Positions 26,872 through 35,288 of a stretch of DNA of 64,000 nucleotides are shown one piece after another. Both the position numbers and the translations under genes were made by a program. This DNA comes from Bradyrhizobium jicamae (GTDB lineage Bacteria; Pseudomonadota; Alphaproteobacteria; Rhizobiales; Xanthobacteraceae). Each line of letters opens with the position of its first letter. Within the stretch, counting starts at the first letter, position 1. The stretch covers positions 1 to 64,000 of the forward strand of contig NZ_JAFCJX010000008.1 of the NCBI RefSeq assembly GCF_018130695.1, given 5' to 3'. A model generated the notes under the pieces. That model was not told the origin of the DNA and did not search any database. It was given only the letters and a program-made list of their open reading frames with translations.

Positions 26872-27912
26872 TCACGCGTTGCCGCGGTCCTCGCGGAACA
26901 AATCGAGCTTCTGCTGCACCGGACGGTCCGAGAACGAGAACAGCACCGCATCGGCATCCGCCTCATGCGTCACCCAGTGCCAGCTCGGCACCACGAACAG
27001 ATCGCGCGGGCCCCACTCGAAAGTCTGGTCGCCGATCCGCGTGCGGCCCTTGCCCTCGATCGCTGCGAACACCGTGGCGTCCGTTGCGCGATAGCGCGCA
27101 GTTTTAAAACCCTTCGGCAGCAGCTGGATGAAGGTGCCGATGGTCGGCATCGCGAAATCGCCGGTCTCCGGATTGGTGTATTTGAGCTTCAGCCCGTGGC
27201 AGGCGTCCCATTCGTCGCGGACCTTGGCGCGCTCCAGCGCCTCGCGGGTGTGGGCGTAGGGATAGTTGAAGATCGGCGACGTCTTCGAGGTCCGCTTCAG
27301 GTCGACTGGCAGCAGATTGTGGCCGTAGCGGGCAAAGCTGTCGCCCGCGGGCTTGGTGATCTTCTGCTGGTCTTCATGCGCGCCTTCCGCGAATGAGCAG
27401 TCGAAGAATTTCACGATGGGGATGTCGAGCCCGTCGAGCCAGAACATCGGCTGGTCGGTCTCGTTGGTGTGGTCGTGCCAGGTCATCGCCGGCGTGATCA
27501 CGAAGTCGCCGGGCTCCATCGCGGTGCGCTCGCCGTCGACCGAGGTGTAGGCGCCCTTGCCCTCGAGCACGAAGCGTAGCGCCGACTGGCTGTGGCGATG
27601 CGCGGGCGCGACGTCGCCGGGCACCACCATCTGCACGCCGGCGAACAGCGAGGTCGTGATCTTGGATTGGCCGCGCAGGCCGGGATTCTCCAGCACCAGC
27701 ACGCGCCGTTCGGCCTCCTTGGCCGTGATCAGCTTGCCGGCCTCGTTCATGTAGTCGCGGATCTGGTCGAATTTCCACAGATGCGGCTGGCAGGCGCTCT
27801 TCGGCTCCGGCGTGATCAAATCGCCGAGCACGTTCCACAGCGCCGAGAGATTCTGGCCGTCAATTTTCTTGTAGAACGCCTCGCGTTCCGGGGTCTTCTG
27901 CACGGCTTCCAT
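26872..27912 (-). CDS. Gentisate 1,2-dioxygenase
   Basis: This encodes 346 residues and should cleave the ring of gentisate (2,5-dihydroxybenzoate) between C1 and C2 to give maleylpyruvate, using Fe(II). It is a bicupin. The N-terminal cupin carries the iron-ligand pattern PAHRHSQSALRFVLEGKG, with the distal histidine in AMTWHDHTNE; the C-terminal cupin ends with FVVPSWHWVTHEA. Its length matches the family. The promoter and a candidate MarR site lie just upstream, and the divergent gene encodes the next pathway enzyme, which supports the assignment. Confidence 0.93.
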   Translation of the reverse strand: MEAVQKTPEREAFYKKIDGQNLSALWNVLGDLITPEPKSACQPHLWKFDQIRDYMNEAGKLITAKEAERRVLVLENPGLRGQSKITTSLFAGVQMVVPGDVAPAHRHSQSALRFVLEGKGAYTSVDGERTAMEPGDFVITPAMTWHDHTNETDQPMFWLDGLDIPIVKFFDCSFAEGAHEDQQKITKPAGDSFARYGHNLLPVDLKRTSKTSPIFNYPYAHTREALERAKVRDEWDACHGLKLKYTNPETGDFAMPTIGTFIQLLPKGFKTARYRATDATVFAAIEGKGRTRIGDQTFEWGPRDLFVVPSWHWVTHEADADAVLFSFSDRPVQQKLDLFREDRGNA

Positions 27913-27949
27913 GGGCTAAAACCCTCCCGTCTTTCGTTCTCTGGATTGA

Positions 27950-27982
27950 TTGACAGCATACTGACAATCTGGGTACCGTCAA
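27950..27982 (-). promoter_or_regulatory. Promoter of gentisate dioxygenase gene with palindromic operator
   Basis: On the minus strand, TTGACG (27982-27977) and TATGCT (27960-27955) are spaced by 16 bases, a good sigma-70 match. The -10 box lies within an 18-bp imperfect palindrome at 27950-27967 (plus strand TTGACAGCATACTGACAA, 14 of 18 positions symmetric). A related palindrome occurs at 32082-32099. The MarR regulator encoded nearby is the likely binder, which would repress by blocking the promoter. Confidence 0.65.
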
Positions 27983-28018
27983 CGGCAAGCCAGACGAGAA
28001 TAATGCAGGGAGGTTCCG

Positions 28019-28651
28019 ATGAAGCTGCATGGCTATTTCCGCAGCAGCGCGTCCTACCGGGTCCGGATCGCGCTCAAGCTGAAGGCCCTCACGACCGAGC
28101 ATCTGCCGCATCACCTTCGCAAGGGCGAACAATGCGCCCCTAGCTATCTTGTCATCAATCCGCAGGGCCTGGTGCCGACGCTGGAGAATGACGCCGGCGC
28201 GATCCTCACCCAGTCGCTCGCGATCATCGAATGGCTGGACGAGGTCCATCCCAATCCGCCGCTGCTGCCGAAGGATCCGCTGCGTCGCGCCAAGGTGCGG
28301 GCGTTTGCGCAGGCCATCGCCTGCGACACCCATCCGGTGCAGAACCTGAAAGTGCTGGCGCGGTTGCGCAAACTGGGCCTGCCCGAAGAGCAGGTGACGG
28401 AATGGGCGGCCTGGGCCAATCGCGAAGGGCTGTCGGCCTGTGAGACGCTGATTGCCGAAGAAGCCGGGCCGTTCTGCTTCGGCGACACGCCGACACTCGC
28501 CGATCTCTGCCTGGTGCCGCAGCTCGCCAATGCGCGCCGGTTCGGCGTCGACCTCGCGGCCTATCCGCGGCTGCTCAAGGCCGAAGCCGCCGCCATGCAG
28601 CTCAAGGCGTTCGCCGACGCTGCGCCGGACAAGCAGCCCGATGCCGAATAG
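28019..28651 (+). CDS. Maleylpyruvate/maleylacetoacetate isomerase (zeta-class GST)
   Basis: This encodes 210 residues. It is a glutathione S-transferase of the zeta class, with the N-terminal motif YFRSSASYRVRIALKLK (the SSxSxR active site) and the thioredoxin-fold NPQGLVPTLENDAGAILTQS, followed by the all-helical domain. Next to a gentisate dioxygenase gene the substrate is most probably maleylpyruvate, giving fumarylpyruvate; maleylacetoacetate is the alternative. GGGAGG precedes the ATG. Its stop overlaps the MarR start by 11 bases. Confidence 0.9.
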   Translation: MKLHGYFRSSASYRVRIALKLKALTTEHLPHHLRKGEQCAPSYLVINPQGLVPTLENDAGAILTQSLAIIEWLDEVHPNPPLLPKDPLRRAKVRAFAQAIACDTHPVQNLKVLARLRKLGLPEEQVTEWAAWANREGLSACETLIAEEAGPFCFGDTPTLADLCLVPQLANARRFGVDLAAYPRLLKAEAAAMQLKAFADAAPDKQPDAE

Positions 28652-29153
28652 CAAGTCCGCTTCCGTTACGATGGACGCGGTCTATACCGCGCCCGGCTAT
28701 CTGTTCCGCCGCATGCAGCAGATCGCGGTTGCGCTGTTCATCGAGGAGTGCAAGGCGTTCGACCTGACGCCGGTGCAATACGCCGCGCTGATCGCGATCT
28801 CGACCCATCCCGGCATCGACGCGACGCGGCTCTCGGCCGTGATCGCGTTCGACCGCTCGACGCTCGGCAACGTCATCGAGCGGCTCGAGGCCAAGGACTT
28901 CATCGACCGCAAGCCGTCGCCCGAGGACAAGCGCGTGAAGCTGCTCTATCTCACCAAGGCCGGCGCGGCGATCCTGCGCGACATCATGCCGTCGGTCGAG
29001 CAGGCCCAGGCGCGGATGCTGCAGCCGCTGAAGCCGGCCGACCGCAAGACGTTGCTGGCACTGCTGACGCAGCTGGTCGATCTCAACAACGAAGCGTCGC
29101 GCGTGCCGCTGCGGGCCGAGGATGCACTGGAGCATTTGGGGAAGTCGGGGTGA
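28641..29153 (+). CDS. MarR-family transcriptional regulator
   Basis: This encodes 170 residues from the ATG at 28641, which overlaps the preceding stop and gives translational coupling; an ATG at 28671 is the alternative. It has the winged helix-turn-helix of MarR proteins: LTPVQYAALIAISTHPGIDATRLSAVI, DRSTLGNVIERLEAKDFIDRKPS and the wing EDKRVKLLYLTKAG. MarR proteins near aromatic CoA-ester pathways usually repress and release on binding the substrate or its CoA ester. The two shared palindromes at 27950 and 32082 are its likely targets. Confidence 0.9.
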   Translation: MPNSKSASVTMDAVYTAPGYLFRRMQQIAVALFIEECKAFDLTPVQYAALIAISTHPGIDATRLSAVIAFDRSTLGNVIERLEAKDFIDRKPSPEDKRVKLLYLTKAGAAILRDIMPSVEQAQARMLQPLKPADRKTLLALLTQLVDLNNEASRVPLRAEDALEHLGKSG

Positions 29154-29175
29154 TCTTGGAGCCGCTTGCTCCGCT

Positions 29176-29318
29176 TGACCCTCTCCCCCTGTGGGAGAGG
29201 GTCGCTTCGCGCAGCGAAGCGGGGTGAGGGGTATCGCTCCCCTCGGCGCAATCTCGCAAGCGGAGCGATACCCCTCATCCGGCGCTTCGCGCCACCTTCT
29301 CCCACAAGGGGAGAAGGA
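29176..29318. repeat. REP-like paired palindromic element (family A)
   Basis: CCTCTCCCCCTGTGGGAGAGG begins and TTCTCCCACAAGGGGAGAA ends this element, with GCTTCGC/GCGAAGC and GGCGC/GCGCC stems inside, plus GGGGTATCGCTCC mirrored by GGAGCGATACCCC. It separates two convergent genes, the MarR gene and the aryl-CoA ligase gene. Confidence 0.75.
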
Positions 29319-29328
29319 AGAAAGTGCA

Positions 29329-30939
29329 TCACATCCGCATCACGGCCTGCCGATCGATCTTGCCCGTCCCCGTCTTCGGCAGTTCGTCGATGAACAGCAC
29401 CTCGCGCGGATATTTGTGCGGCAAGAGCTTTGCCTTCACATAATCCTGCAGCCGCCGCGTCGCATCACCGGAGTCGAAGCCGGCCTTGTTCATCACCACC
29501 ACCGCCTTCAGTGTCATGCGGCGGTCGGGCAGCTCTGCGGCATACACCGCGCATTCGCGCACATCCGGATGATCGGCGAGGCAGAGCTCGACCTCGAGCG
29601 GATAGACCCACTGGCCGGAGATCTTGATCAAATCGTCGGCGCGGCCGCGGAAGAAATGGAAGCCGTCGCTGTCGCGGATGAAGCGGTCGCCGGTGTAGAT
29701 CCAGCCGCCCTCGCGGACGGTCTCCGCGGTCTTGTCGGGCCGGTTCCAGTACAGCGGCGTGTTGGAATCGCCGCGGACCCACAAGATGCCTTCCTCGTTG
29801 TCGCCGACCTCGCGGCCATCCTTGTCGCGCAGCAGGATTTCGTAGCCGGGCACGCGCAGGCCGGCAGCGCCGAGCTTCGTCTGCCCGGGCCGGTTGGAGA
29901 GATAAATATGTAGCGCCTCGGTCGAGCCGAGGCCTTCGATGATCTCGAGCCCCGTCAGGGTTTTCCAGCCGTTGAAGACTTCCGCAGACAGCACCTCGGC
30001 CGCCGACAGCGCCATGCGCAGCGAGGAGAAGTCGGCCTTGTCGGCGCCCTCGGCCTTGGTCAGCGAGGTGTAGAGCGTCGGCAGGCCGAAAAACACCGTC
30101 GGCTTGTACTGCCCGATCGCCGCAAAGATCGTCGCCGGCTTCGGCTGTCCCGGCAGCAGCAAGGTCGCGGCGCCGATCGAGAACGGGAAGGTGATGGCAT
30201 TGCCGAAGCCGTAGGCGAAGAAGATTTTGGGTACCGAGAAGCAGATGTCATCGGGCGTCAGCTTCAGCACGTTGCGGGAGAAGGCGAGCTCGGAATAGGC
30301 CATGTCGTGCTGCAGATGCACGATGCCCTTGGGACGGCCGGTCGAGCCGGAGGAGTACATCCAGAACGCCATCTCGTTGCGATGCGTGTCGGCTTCCGCG
30401 AGCTCAGTGGCAAAGCCCTGCAGCCAGTCCTGTGCGATCAGCGTCGTCGGCACTGCGTGCTCGCCCGCCGTGCCATTGACGACGATCAACGTCTTCAGCG
30501 GAGTATCCTTGCAGGCCTCGGCATTGAACCGCGCGCAGAATTCGGCATCAGCCACCGCGACTGCGGCGCTGGCGTCCGACAAATAGAACTGCAGGAGATC
30601 CGGCGGCGTCAGCGTGTTGATCAGCAGCGGCACATAGCCCGCGCGCACCGCGCCGAAGAACGCGGCGGGATAGGCCGGCGTGTCGTCGAGGAACAGCAGC
30701 ACGCGATCGCCGCGCTTCAGGCCGAGCGATTGGAAACCGTGGCCCCAGCGCGCCGCTTCCGCACAGAGCTCGCGATAGCTGCGATTGCCCCCGGGGCCGG
30801 TCAGTGCCAGGCGGTCGGCGTTGCCGTTGCCGAGATTGTCGAACAGGATACGGCCAGCGTTGTAGCGCTCGGGGATCGCAAAGCCGATCTCGCGCGTGCC
30901 GGCGCACTCATGCGGGACCTGATCCGTGATCGCGGTCAT
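29329..30939 (-). CDS. Benzoate-CoA ligase family protein
   Basis: This encodes 536 residues. It is an acyl-adenylate-forming enzyme with the AMP-binding motif MYSSGSTGRPKGIVH, EGLGSTEALHIYLSN, the hinge region YTGDRFIRDSDGFHFFRGR and the C-terminal catalytic lysine in PKTGTGKIDRQAVMRM. The overall pattern fits benzoate/4-hydroxybenzoate-CoA ligases. It probably activates a simple aromatic acid, such as benzoate, salicylate, a hydroxybenzoate or anthranilate, as its CoA ester. Its ATG overlaps the stop of the monooxygenase gene by 4 bases, so the pair is translated together. Confidence 0.9.
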   Translation of the reverse strand: MTAITDQVPHECAGTREIGFAIPERYNAGRILFDNLGNGNADRLALTGPGGNRSYRELCAEAARWGHGFQSLGLKRGDRVLLFLDDTPAYPAAFFGAVRAGYVPLLINTLTPPDLLQFYLSDASAAVAVADAEFCARFNAEACKDTPLKTLIVVNGTAGEHAVPTTLIAQDWLQGFATELAEADTHRNEMAFWMYSSGSTGRPKGIVHLQHDMAYSELAFSRNVLKLTPDDICFSVPKIFFAYGFGNAITFPFSIGAATLLLPGQPKPATIFAAIGQYKPTVFFGLPTLYTSLTKAEGADKADFSSLRMALSAAEVLSAEVFNGWKTLTGLEIIEGLGSTEALHIYLSNRPGQTKLGAAGLRVPGYEILLRDKDGREVGDNEEGILWVRGDSNTPLYWNRPDKTAETVREGGWIYTGDRFIRDSDGFHFFRGRADDLIKISGQWVYPLEVELCLADHPDVRECAVYAAELPDRRMTLKAVVVMNKAGFDSGDATRRLQDYVKAKLLPHKYPREVLFIDELPKTGTGKIDRQAVMRM

Positions 30940-32066
30940 GACTGGCTCCTCGACGCTTCATAGCTGTTCATGAAGACCGGCGACATCGCGCGCAGCCGTG
31001 CGTCGTCGATCCGGCCGGAACGGGTGATGTAGCTGTAGGCAAAATCCATCAGGCCGACCTTCATGTGCTCGGGGAAGGTCTCGTACCAGTCGGCGCTGGT
31101 GCGTGCGGCGGTGACGAGCTTCTTCACGATCGGCTTGCGCTCGGCCTCGTAGCGGGCGAGCGCGGCCGCAACGTCGGCTTCCGCCTCCAGCGCCTTGGTC
31201 AGCGCGATCGCGTCCTCGATGGCGAGCCGCGTGCCGGAGCCGATGGAAAAATGCGCCGAGTGCAGCGCGTCGCCGATCAGCACCATGTTGCCATGCGACC
31301 AGCGCTCGTTCCAGATCCAGGGGAAATTGCGCCACACCGATTTGTTCGACACCAACGGATGGCCGTCGAGCGTGTCGGCGAACACCTGTTCGCAGATCGC
31401 CTGCGATTCCTCGATGCTCTTGTCGGCAAAGCCGTAGGCGTCCCAGGTGGCGGCGTCGCATTCGACCAGGAAGGTGCTCATCTCCTTTGAATAACGGTAG
31501 TGATGGGCGTTGAAGGAGCCGCGATCGGTCTTCACGAACGTTTGCGACAGCGTCGCAAACGTCTTGCTGGTGCCGTACCAGGCGAATTTGTTGGTGGAAT
31601 GGGTGACGGAGGCACCGAACTCGGCCTCGAAGCTGCGGCGCACCAGCGAGTTCAGCCCGTCGGCGGCGACGATCAAATCGTAGCCTTTGAGCTCGTCGAC
31701 CGACTGGATGACGGTGTCGAAGCGCGGTGTGATGCCGACGCTGCGGACGCGCTGCTGCAAGATGGTCAGCAGCGCCAGCCGCCCGATCGAGGAGAAGCCG
31801 ACGCCGTCGATCTCGACGCTCTCGCCGCGCAGATTGAGCGTGATGTTCTTCCAGCTCTCCATCTGCGGCGCAATGGCGTCCACGGTCTCGGGATCGTCGG
31901 CGCGCAGAAACTCCAGCGCCTGCTCGGAGAACACCACGCCAAAGCCCCAGGTGGCGCCGGCGGCGTTCTGTTCGAACAGGTCGATCTCGGCGTCGGGATG
32001 ACGCCTCTTCCAGAGATAGGCGAAGTAGAGCCCGCCAGGCCCTCCGCCGATCACGGCGATGCGCAA
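30936..32066 (-). CDS. FAD monooxygenase acting on aryl-CoA (salicylyl-CoA 5-hydroxylase-like)
   Basis: This encodes 376 residues from a TTG codon at 32066, with GGGAGG just upstream. It has the FAD motif RIAVIGGGPGGLYFAYLWKR, then WGFGVVFSEQALEFL, the conserved VAADGLNSLVRR (DG motif) and MVLIGDALHSAHFSIGSGTR (GD motif). These phrases closely recall the monooxygenase half of salicylyl-CoA 5-hydroxylases and 2-aminobenzoyl-CoA monooxygenase/reductases, here without the second reductase half. With a CoA ligase next to it and gentisate dioxygenase in the cluster, hydroxylation of an aryl-CoA to gentisyl-CoA is the simplest reading. The exact substrate is an inference. Confidence 0.8.
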   Translation of the reverse strand: MRIAVIGGGPGGLYFAYLWKRRHPDAEIDLFEQNAAGATWGFGVVFSEQALEFLRADDPETVDAIAPQMESWKNITLNLRGESVEIDGVGFSSIGRLALLTILQQRVRSVGITPRFDTVIQSVDELKGYDLIVAADGLNSLVRRSFEAEFGASVTHSTNKFAWYGTSKTFATLSQTFVKTDRGSFNAHHYRYSKEMSTFLVECDAATWDAYGFADKSIEESQAICEQVFADTLDGHPLVSNKSVWRNFPWIWNERWSHGNMVLIGDALHSAHFSIGSGTRLAIEDAIALTKALEAEADVAAALARYEAERKPIVKKLVTAARTSADWYETFPEHMKVGLMDFAYSYITRSGRIDDARLRAMSPVFMNSYEASRSQS

Positions 32067-32081
32067 CGTCTGCCTCCCAGA

Positions 32082-32099
32082 TTGACAGTGTACTTACAA
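32082..32099 (-). promoter_or_regulatory. Palindromic operator upstream of monooxygenase-ligase operon
   Basis: Plus-strand TTGACAGTGTACTTACAA matches the site at 27950 at 14 of 18 positions and is symmetric at 12 of 18. On the minus strand it places TACACT in the same position that holds the -10 box TATGCT in the gentisate dioxygenase promoter. A -35 match is weak (TTAGTC). It lies 16 bases before the TTG start and should put the operon under the same regulator. Confidence 0.6.
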
Positions 32100-32254
32100 A
32101 TTAGGGCCAGACTAATCTCCCTCCGGCCGGAACGCCAGAGGGAAAATGCGTGTTAGCCGGACCGGCAACAGGTCACGGCAGGCAGGCTCACCTCTCTCCG
32201 TAAGCGCAGGGCAATCGCATATGGGATCGGTGTGATGTGGGCAGCGGCGCTCGG

Positions 32255-32386
32255 CTCCCTCTCCCGCCTGCGGGGGAGGGCGGGGTGGGGGTGTCTCCGC
32301 ATTGGGAATCCCACCGTGGAGGCACCCCCACCCGCCACGCATCTTCGATGCGCGTCGGCCTCCCCCGCAAGCGGGAGAGGCGGGCG
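32255..32386. repeat. REP-like paired palindromic element (family A)
   Basis: CCCTCTCCCGCCTGCGGGGG and CCTCCCCCGCAAGCGGGAG mark the two ends, with mirrored GGTGGGGGTGTCTCC/GGAGGCACCCCCACC arms and a short ATCTTCGAT hairpin inside. It fills most of the gap between the monooxygenase promoter and the end of the small secreted-protein gene. Confidence 0.75.
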
Positions 32387-32411
32387 CAGGCGGCTGCCGC
32401 TCGAACCTGGC

Positions 32412-32624
32412 TCAGTAGCAGCGGCGGACCTTCACTCCGCCGACCCAGACCCAGCGGCAGCCGGCGACGACCGGCTTGCGGACGACGACGGCGCCGCGAT
32501 AGCCGGCGCAACCGGCGCGATAGACGCCGCGCGCGCAGACCACGGCATTGGCGTCGGACGCTTCAAAAGTCATCGTCGCGGCAAAGGACAGCAGGGCCGC
32601 GGCGAGCAGCAGACATGAACGCAT
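32412..32624 (-). CDS. Small secreted protein, 70 residues
   Basis: The ATG at 32624 has GGGAGAG upstream and begins a signal peptide (MRSCLLLAAALLSFAATMTF, cleaved near DANA). The mature part is about 40 residues, with four cysteines (VVCARG, RAGCAGY, VAGCRW, VRRCY) and a Val/Arg-rich core. No function is known; small Cys-containing secreted proteins of this style are common in the Bradyrhizobium group. The longer open frame upstream is non-coding. Confidence 0.65.
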   Translation of the reverse strand: MRSCLLLAAALLSFAATMTFEASDANAVVCARGVYRAGCAGYRGAVVVRKPVVAGCRWVWVGGVKVRRCY

Positions 32625-32743
32625 GTGGGTCTCTCCCGGTCTTTGTTCTGGACGTCGGACAATCAGCCAAGGTGCTGCGCATGCGTCCGCCGCTAAAGGC
32701 GGCGAACCAAATCTCGCGATCGAACAGGCTGCGGAAGAGGCCG

Positions 32744-32968
32744 CTATTGCTTCTTCTCCGCGGCGGCCAGCACCTTCTTGCAGGCCGGCGACAGCTTGTC
32801 GCTCTCCTTGGCGAGACAGGCGATGATGCGCCCGCCTCCCGGCGTCACGCTTTTGCAATACTTCTCATAGTCGCCCATGCAGGCATTGCGCTGCTCGTTG
32901 GTCAGCTCCTGGGCGAAGGCAATCGTGGACGCGCCGAGAAGCGCGGCCGTCAGGACAATACGCAACAT
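32744..32968 (-). CDS. Secreted single Cys-rich-repeat protein
   Basis: This encodes 74 residues: a signal peptide ending at AFAQ and then one Cys-rich unit, NACMGDYEKYCKSVTPGGGRI then IACLAKESDKLSPACKKVL. The four-cysteine spacing is the same as in the eukaryotic Golgi GLG1-type cysteine-rich repeat, a pattern also found in proteobacterial secreted proteins. The unit is nearly the same as each of the three in the next gene, so the two are paralogues. Function is unknown. Confidence 0.8.
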   Translation of the reverse strand: MLRIVLTAALLGASTIAFAQELTNEQRNACMGDYEKYCKSVTPGGGRIIACLAKESDKLSPACKKVLAAAEKKQ

Positions 32969-33005
32969 CTCTCATTCCTCCCGTGTGGTGCGCTGGTCGG
33001 TTCGT

Positions 33006-33824
33006 TCACCGCGCCGCGAACGGCGCCAGCACGTCCTTGCAGGCCGGCGACAGCGAGCCGGCGTTGGTGGCCAGGCACTGCACGATGCGTCCGCCGCCGG
33101 GCGCCACGCCGCCGCAGAGCGAGCGGACGTCGGCGCCGCAGGCCGAGCGCAGCACGAACAGCTCTTCGCGCGGCCGCAGCGGGCGCAGCACGATCACGGT
33201 CGGCGCAGCGGCGGGGGCTGCCGCAGGCGCCGCGGCCGGAGCCGTTGCAGCCGCACCGCCGGCTGCGGGAGCCGCGCCACCGCCGCTCGCCGCCGCGACC
33301 GCCTTCCCGCAGGCCGGCGAGAGCTTTGCCTTGTTCTTCTCCAGGCATTCCAGCGCCGGCGCGCCGCCGGTCGGCACGCCCGCGCACACCTTCGGATAGT
33401 CGGAGCGGCAGGCGCTGCGGATCGCCGAGACCTGCGCGCTGCTGGGTTGTTTTGCCGCAGGGGCGGCCGCGGCCTTCGGCGCAGCGGTTTCGGTGGCGGG
33501 CTTGGCTGCAGCCGCTGGCGCGGCGTCAGGCTTTGCGGTCGCGGGCGCTGTGTCGGCTTTCGGCGCCGCAGGCGCCTCGACGGCGCGCACCGCGCTGGCG
33601 CAGCTGGGCGCCAGGCTCGCCATGTTCTTCTGCAGACATTGCAGCGACGCCTCGCCGCCGGGTGGAACGCTGGAGCAATGCGCGATGTAGTCGTTGCGAC
33701 ATTGCGACTTGATGGCATCGCGTTGCGCTTGGGTCGGCGCCTGCGACAGGGCCGGCGTCGCGGTCGCAATGACGGCTGCCGCGAGCAACGCCGAGAATGT
33801 TGCCGCACGTGTCAACGTGATCAT
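33006..33824 (-). CDS. Secreted protein with three Cys-rich repeats
   Basis: This encodes 272 residues from the ATG at 33824. A signal peptide (MITLTRAATFSALLAAAVI, cleaved near ALSQ) is followed by three four-cysteine units at about residues 35-80, 130-175 and 225-270, each with the frame C..DY...C..V.PGG....CL......LSPAC or close to it. Ala/Pro-rich linkers, one with several Lys, separate them and look flexible. The protein is likely periplasmic or outer-surface and disulfide-bonded. It lies 37 bases upstream of the single-unit paralogue on the same strand, so the pair probably arose by unit duplication. Function is unknown. Confidence 0.8.
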   Translation of the reverse strand: MITLTRAATFSALLAAAVIATATPALSQAPTQAQRDAIKSQCRNDYIAHCSSVPPGGEASLQCLQKNMASLAPSCASAVRAVEAPAAPKADTAPATAKPDAAPAAAAKPATETAAPKAAAAPAAKQPSSAQVSAIRSACRSDYPKVCAGVPTGGAPALECLEKNKAKLSPACGKAVAAASGGGAAPAAGGAAATAPAAAPAAAPAAAPTVIVLRPLRPREELFVLRSACGADVRSLCGGVAPGGGRIVQCLATNAGSLSPACKDVLAPFAAR

Positions 33825-34104
33825 TTGAGCTAATCCTTTTGTTGTCGCCGGAAGCCGCCGCTCCAACCCGATGCTTGCTGACGGTGTTTTGGTTTGCTGA
33901 CGATGTCTTGTCTAAAAAAGTTTTGTCGTAACAACCTTGGCGGGCGCATCATTTTCGCTTTCGGGTTCCACTGCAAGCAGATTGTTGCTATTCATGGCGA
34001 ACGACGACCTTCTCGCTGCGATCGCCGTTTTCGAAAGCATTTTGACTCGGGGCCGTGACATGAGGCATGCGCGCACGTCGACAGATTCCAGGTCGGCAAA
34101 ATCC

Positions 34105-35277
34105 ATGCTGAACAATTTTGTGCGGCTGCGAAAAACCAAACCTGCGCGTCTTGTGTTTGTCGCATTCGCGTTTGCGACTTTAAGTGCCTGCGAACAAAAT
34201 AGTTTTGTGCCGCCGCCGCCGCCAAAGGTGGATGTTGCGCTGCCGGTGCAGCGCTCGATCACGCGTTATCTGGATGCCACCGGGAATACCGCGCCGATCA
34301 AGAGCGTCGATCTCGTCGCGCGCGTGCAGGGCTTTCTGCAATCGATCAACTATCAGGATGGTACCTTCGTGAAGGAAGGCACCACGCTGTTCACGATCGA
34401 GCCGGAGAGCTATAAGCTGAAGCTGGAGCAGTCGCAGGCCGCCGAAGCCGGCGCGCAGGCGACGGTGAAGCAGGCCGACCAGGACCTGAAGCGGCAAACC
34501 GATCTGGTGCAGCGGCAGGCGGTCTCGCAGGCGACGCTCGATACCTCGACCGCGACGCGCGACAACGCGCAGGCCGGCCTGCAGCAGGCCCAGGTCAACA
34601 CCAAGATCGCGGCGATGAATTACGGCTACACCAACGTGACCGCGCCGTTCGACGGCATCGTCACCAATCACCTCGTCTCGGTCGGCGAGCTGGTCGGCGC
34701 CGCCTCGCCGACGCAGCTTGCGACCATCGTCCAGCTCAACCCGATCTACGTGAATTTCAACGTCAATGAGCAGGACGTGCAGCGGGTCCGCGACGAGGCG
34801 CGCCGGCGCGGCATGACCGCCGATGATTTGAAGCAACTGCCGGTCGAGGTCGGGCTGCAGACCGAGACCGGCTATCCGCACAAGGGCCACCTCGACTACG
34901 CCTCGCCGACCATGAACCAGTCCACGGGAACGCTCGCGGTGCGCGGCGTGATCCCCAATCCGGACCGCGTGCTGCTGCCCGGCTTCTATGTCCGCGTTCG
35001 CGTGCCCTTCGAGAAGCGGGACAACACGCTGCTGGTGCCCGACGTCGCGCTCGGCAGCGACCAGGCCGGTCGGTACGTGCTGGTGGTCAACAGCGAGAAC
35101 GTGGTCGAGCAGCGCAAGGTGACCACGGGGCCGCTCGAGGGCGATCTGCGCGTGATCGAAACCGGCCTGAAGCCGGACGATCGCATCGTGACCGCCGGAT
35201 TGCTGCGCGCGATCCCCGGCCAGAAGGTCGATCCACAGCTGCAAAAGAGCGAAGCGGCGCCGGCACCGACCAAGTAA
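34105..35277 (+). CDS. RND efflux periplasmic adaptor (membrane fusion protein)
   Basis: This encodes 390 residues from the ATG at 34105, which gives a lipoprotein signal with lipobox LSAC at residues 26-29; ATGs at 33937 and 34060 would make the leader too long. The adaptor architecture is clear: lipoyl half GNTAPIKSVDLVARVQGFL, a coiled-coil hairpin (about residues 100-165, rich in Gln/Ala), the second half YTNVTAPFDGIVTNHLV, then beta-barrel and membrane-proximal domains. It links the inner-membrane pump encoded next to an outer-membrane channel not encoded here. The gap to the pump gene is 11 bases. Confidence 0.92.
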   Translation: MLNNFVRLRKTKPARLVFVAFAFATLSACEQNSFVPPPPPKVDVALPVQRSITRYLDATGNTAPIKSVDLVARVQGFLQSINYQDGTFVKEGTTLFTIEPESYKLKLEQSQAAEAGAQATVKQADQDLKRQTDLVQRQAVSQATLDTSTATRDNAQAGLQQAQVNTKIAAMNYGYTNVTAPFDGIVTNHLVSVGELVGAASPTQLATIVQLNPIYVNFNVNEQDVQRVRDEARRRGMTADDLKQLPVEVGLQTETGYPHKGHLDYASPTMNQSTGTLAVRGVIPNPDRVLLPGFYVRVRVPFEKRDNTLLVPDVALGSDQAGRYVLVVNSENVVEQRKVTTGPLEGDLRVIETGLKPDDRIVTAGLLRAIPGQKVDPQLQKSEAAPAPTK

Positions 35278-35288
35278 GGGGATACGCC

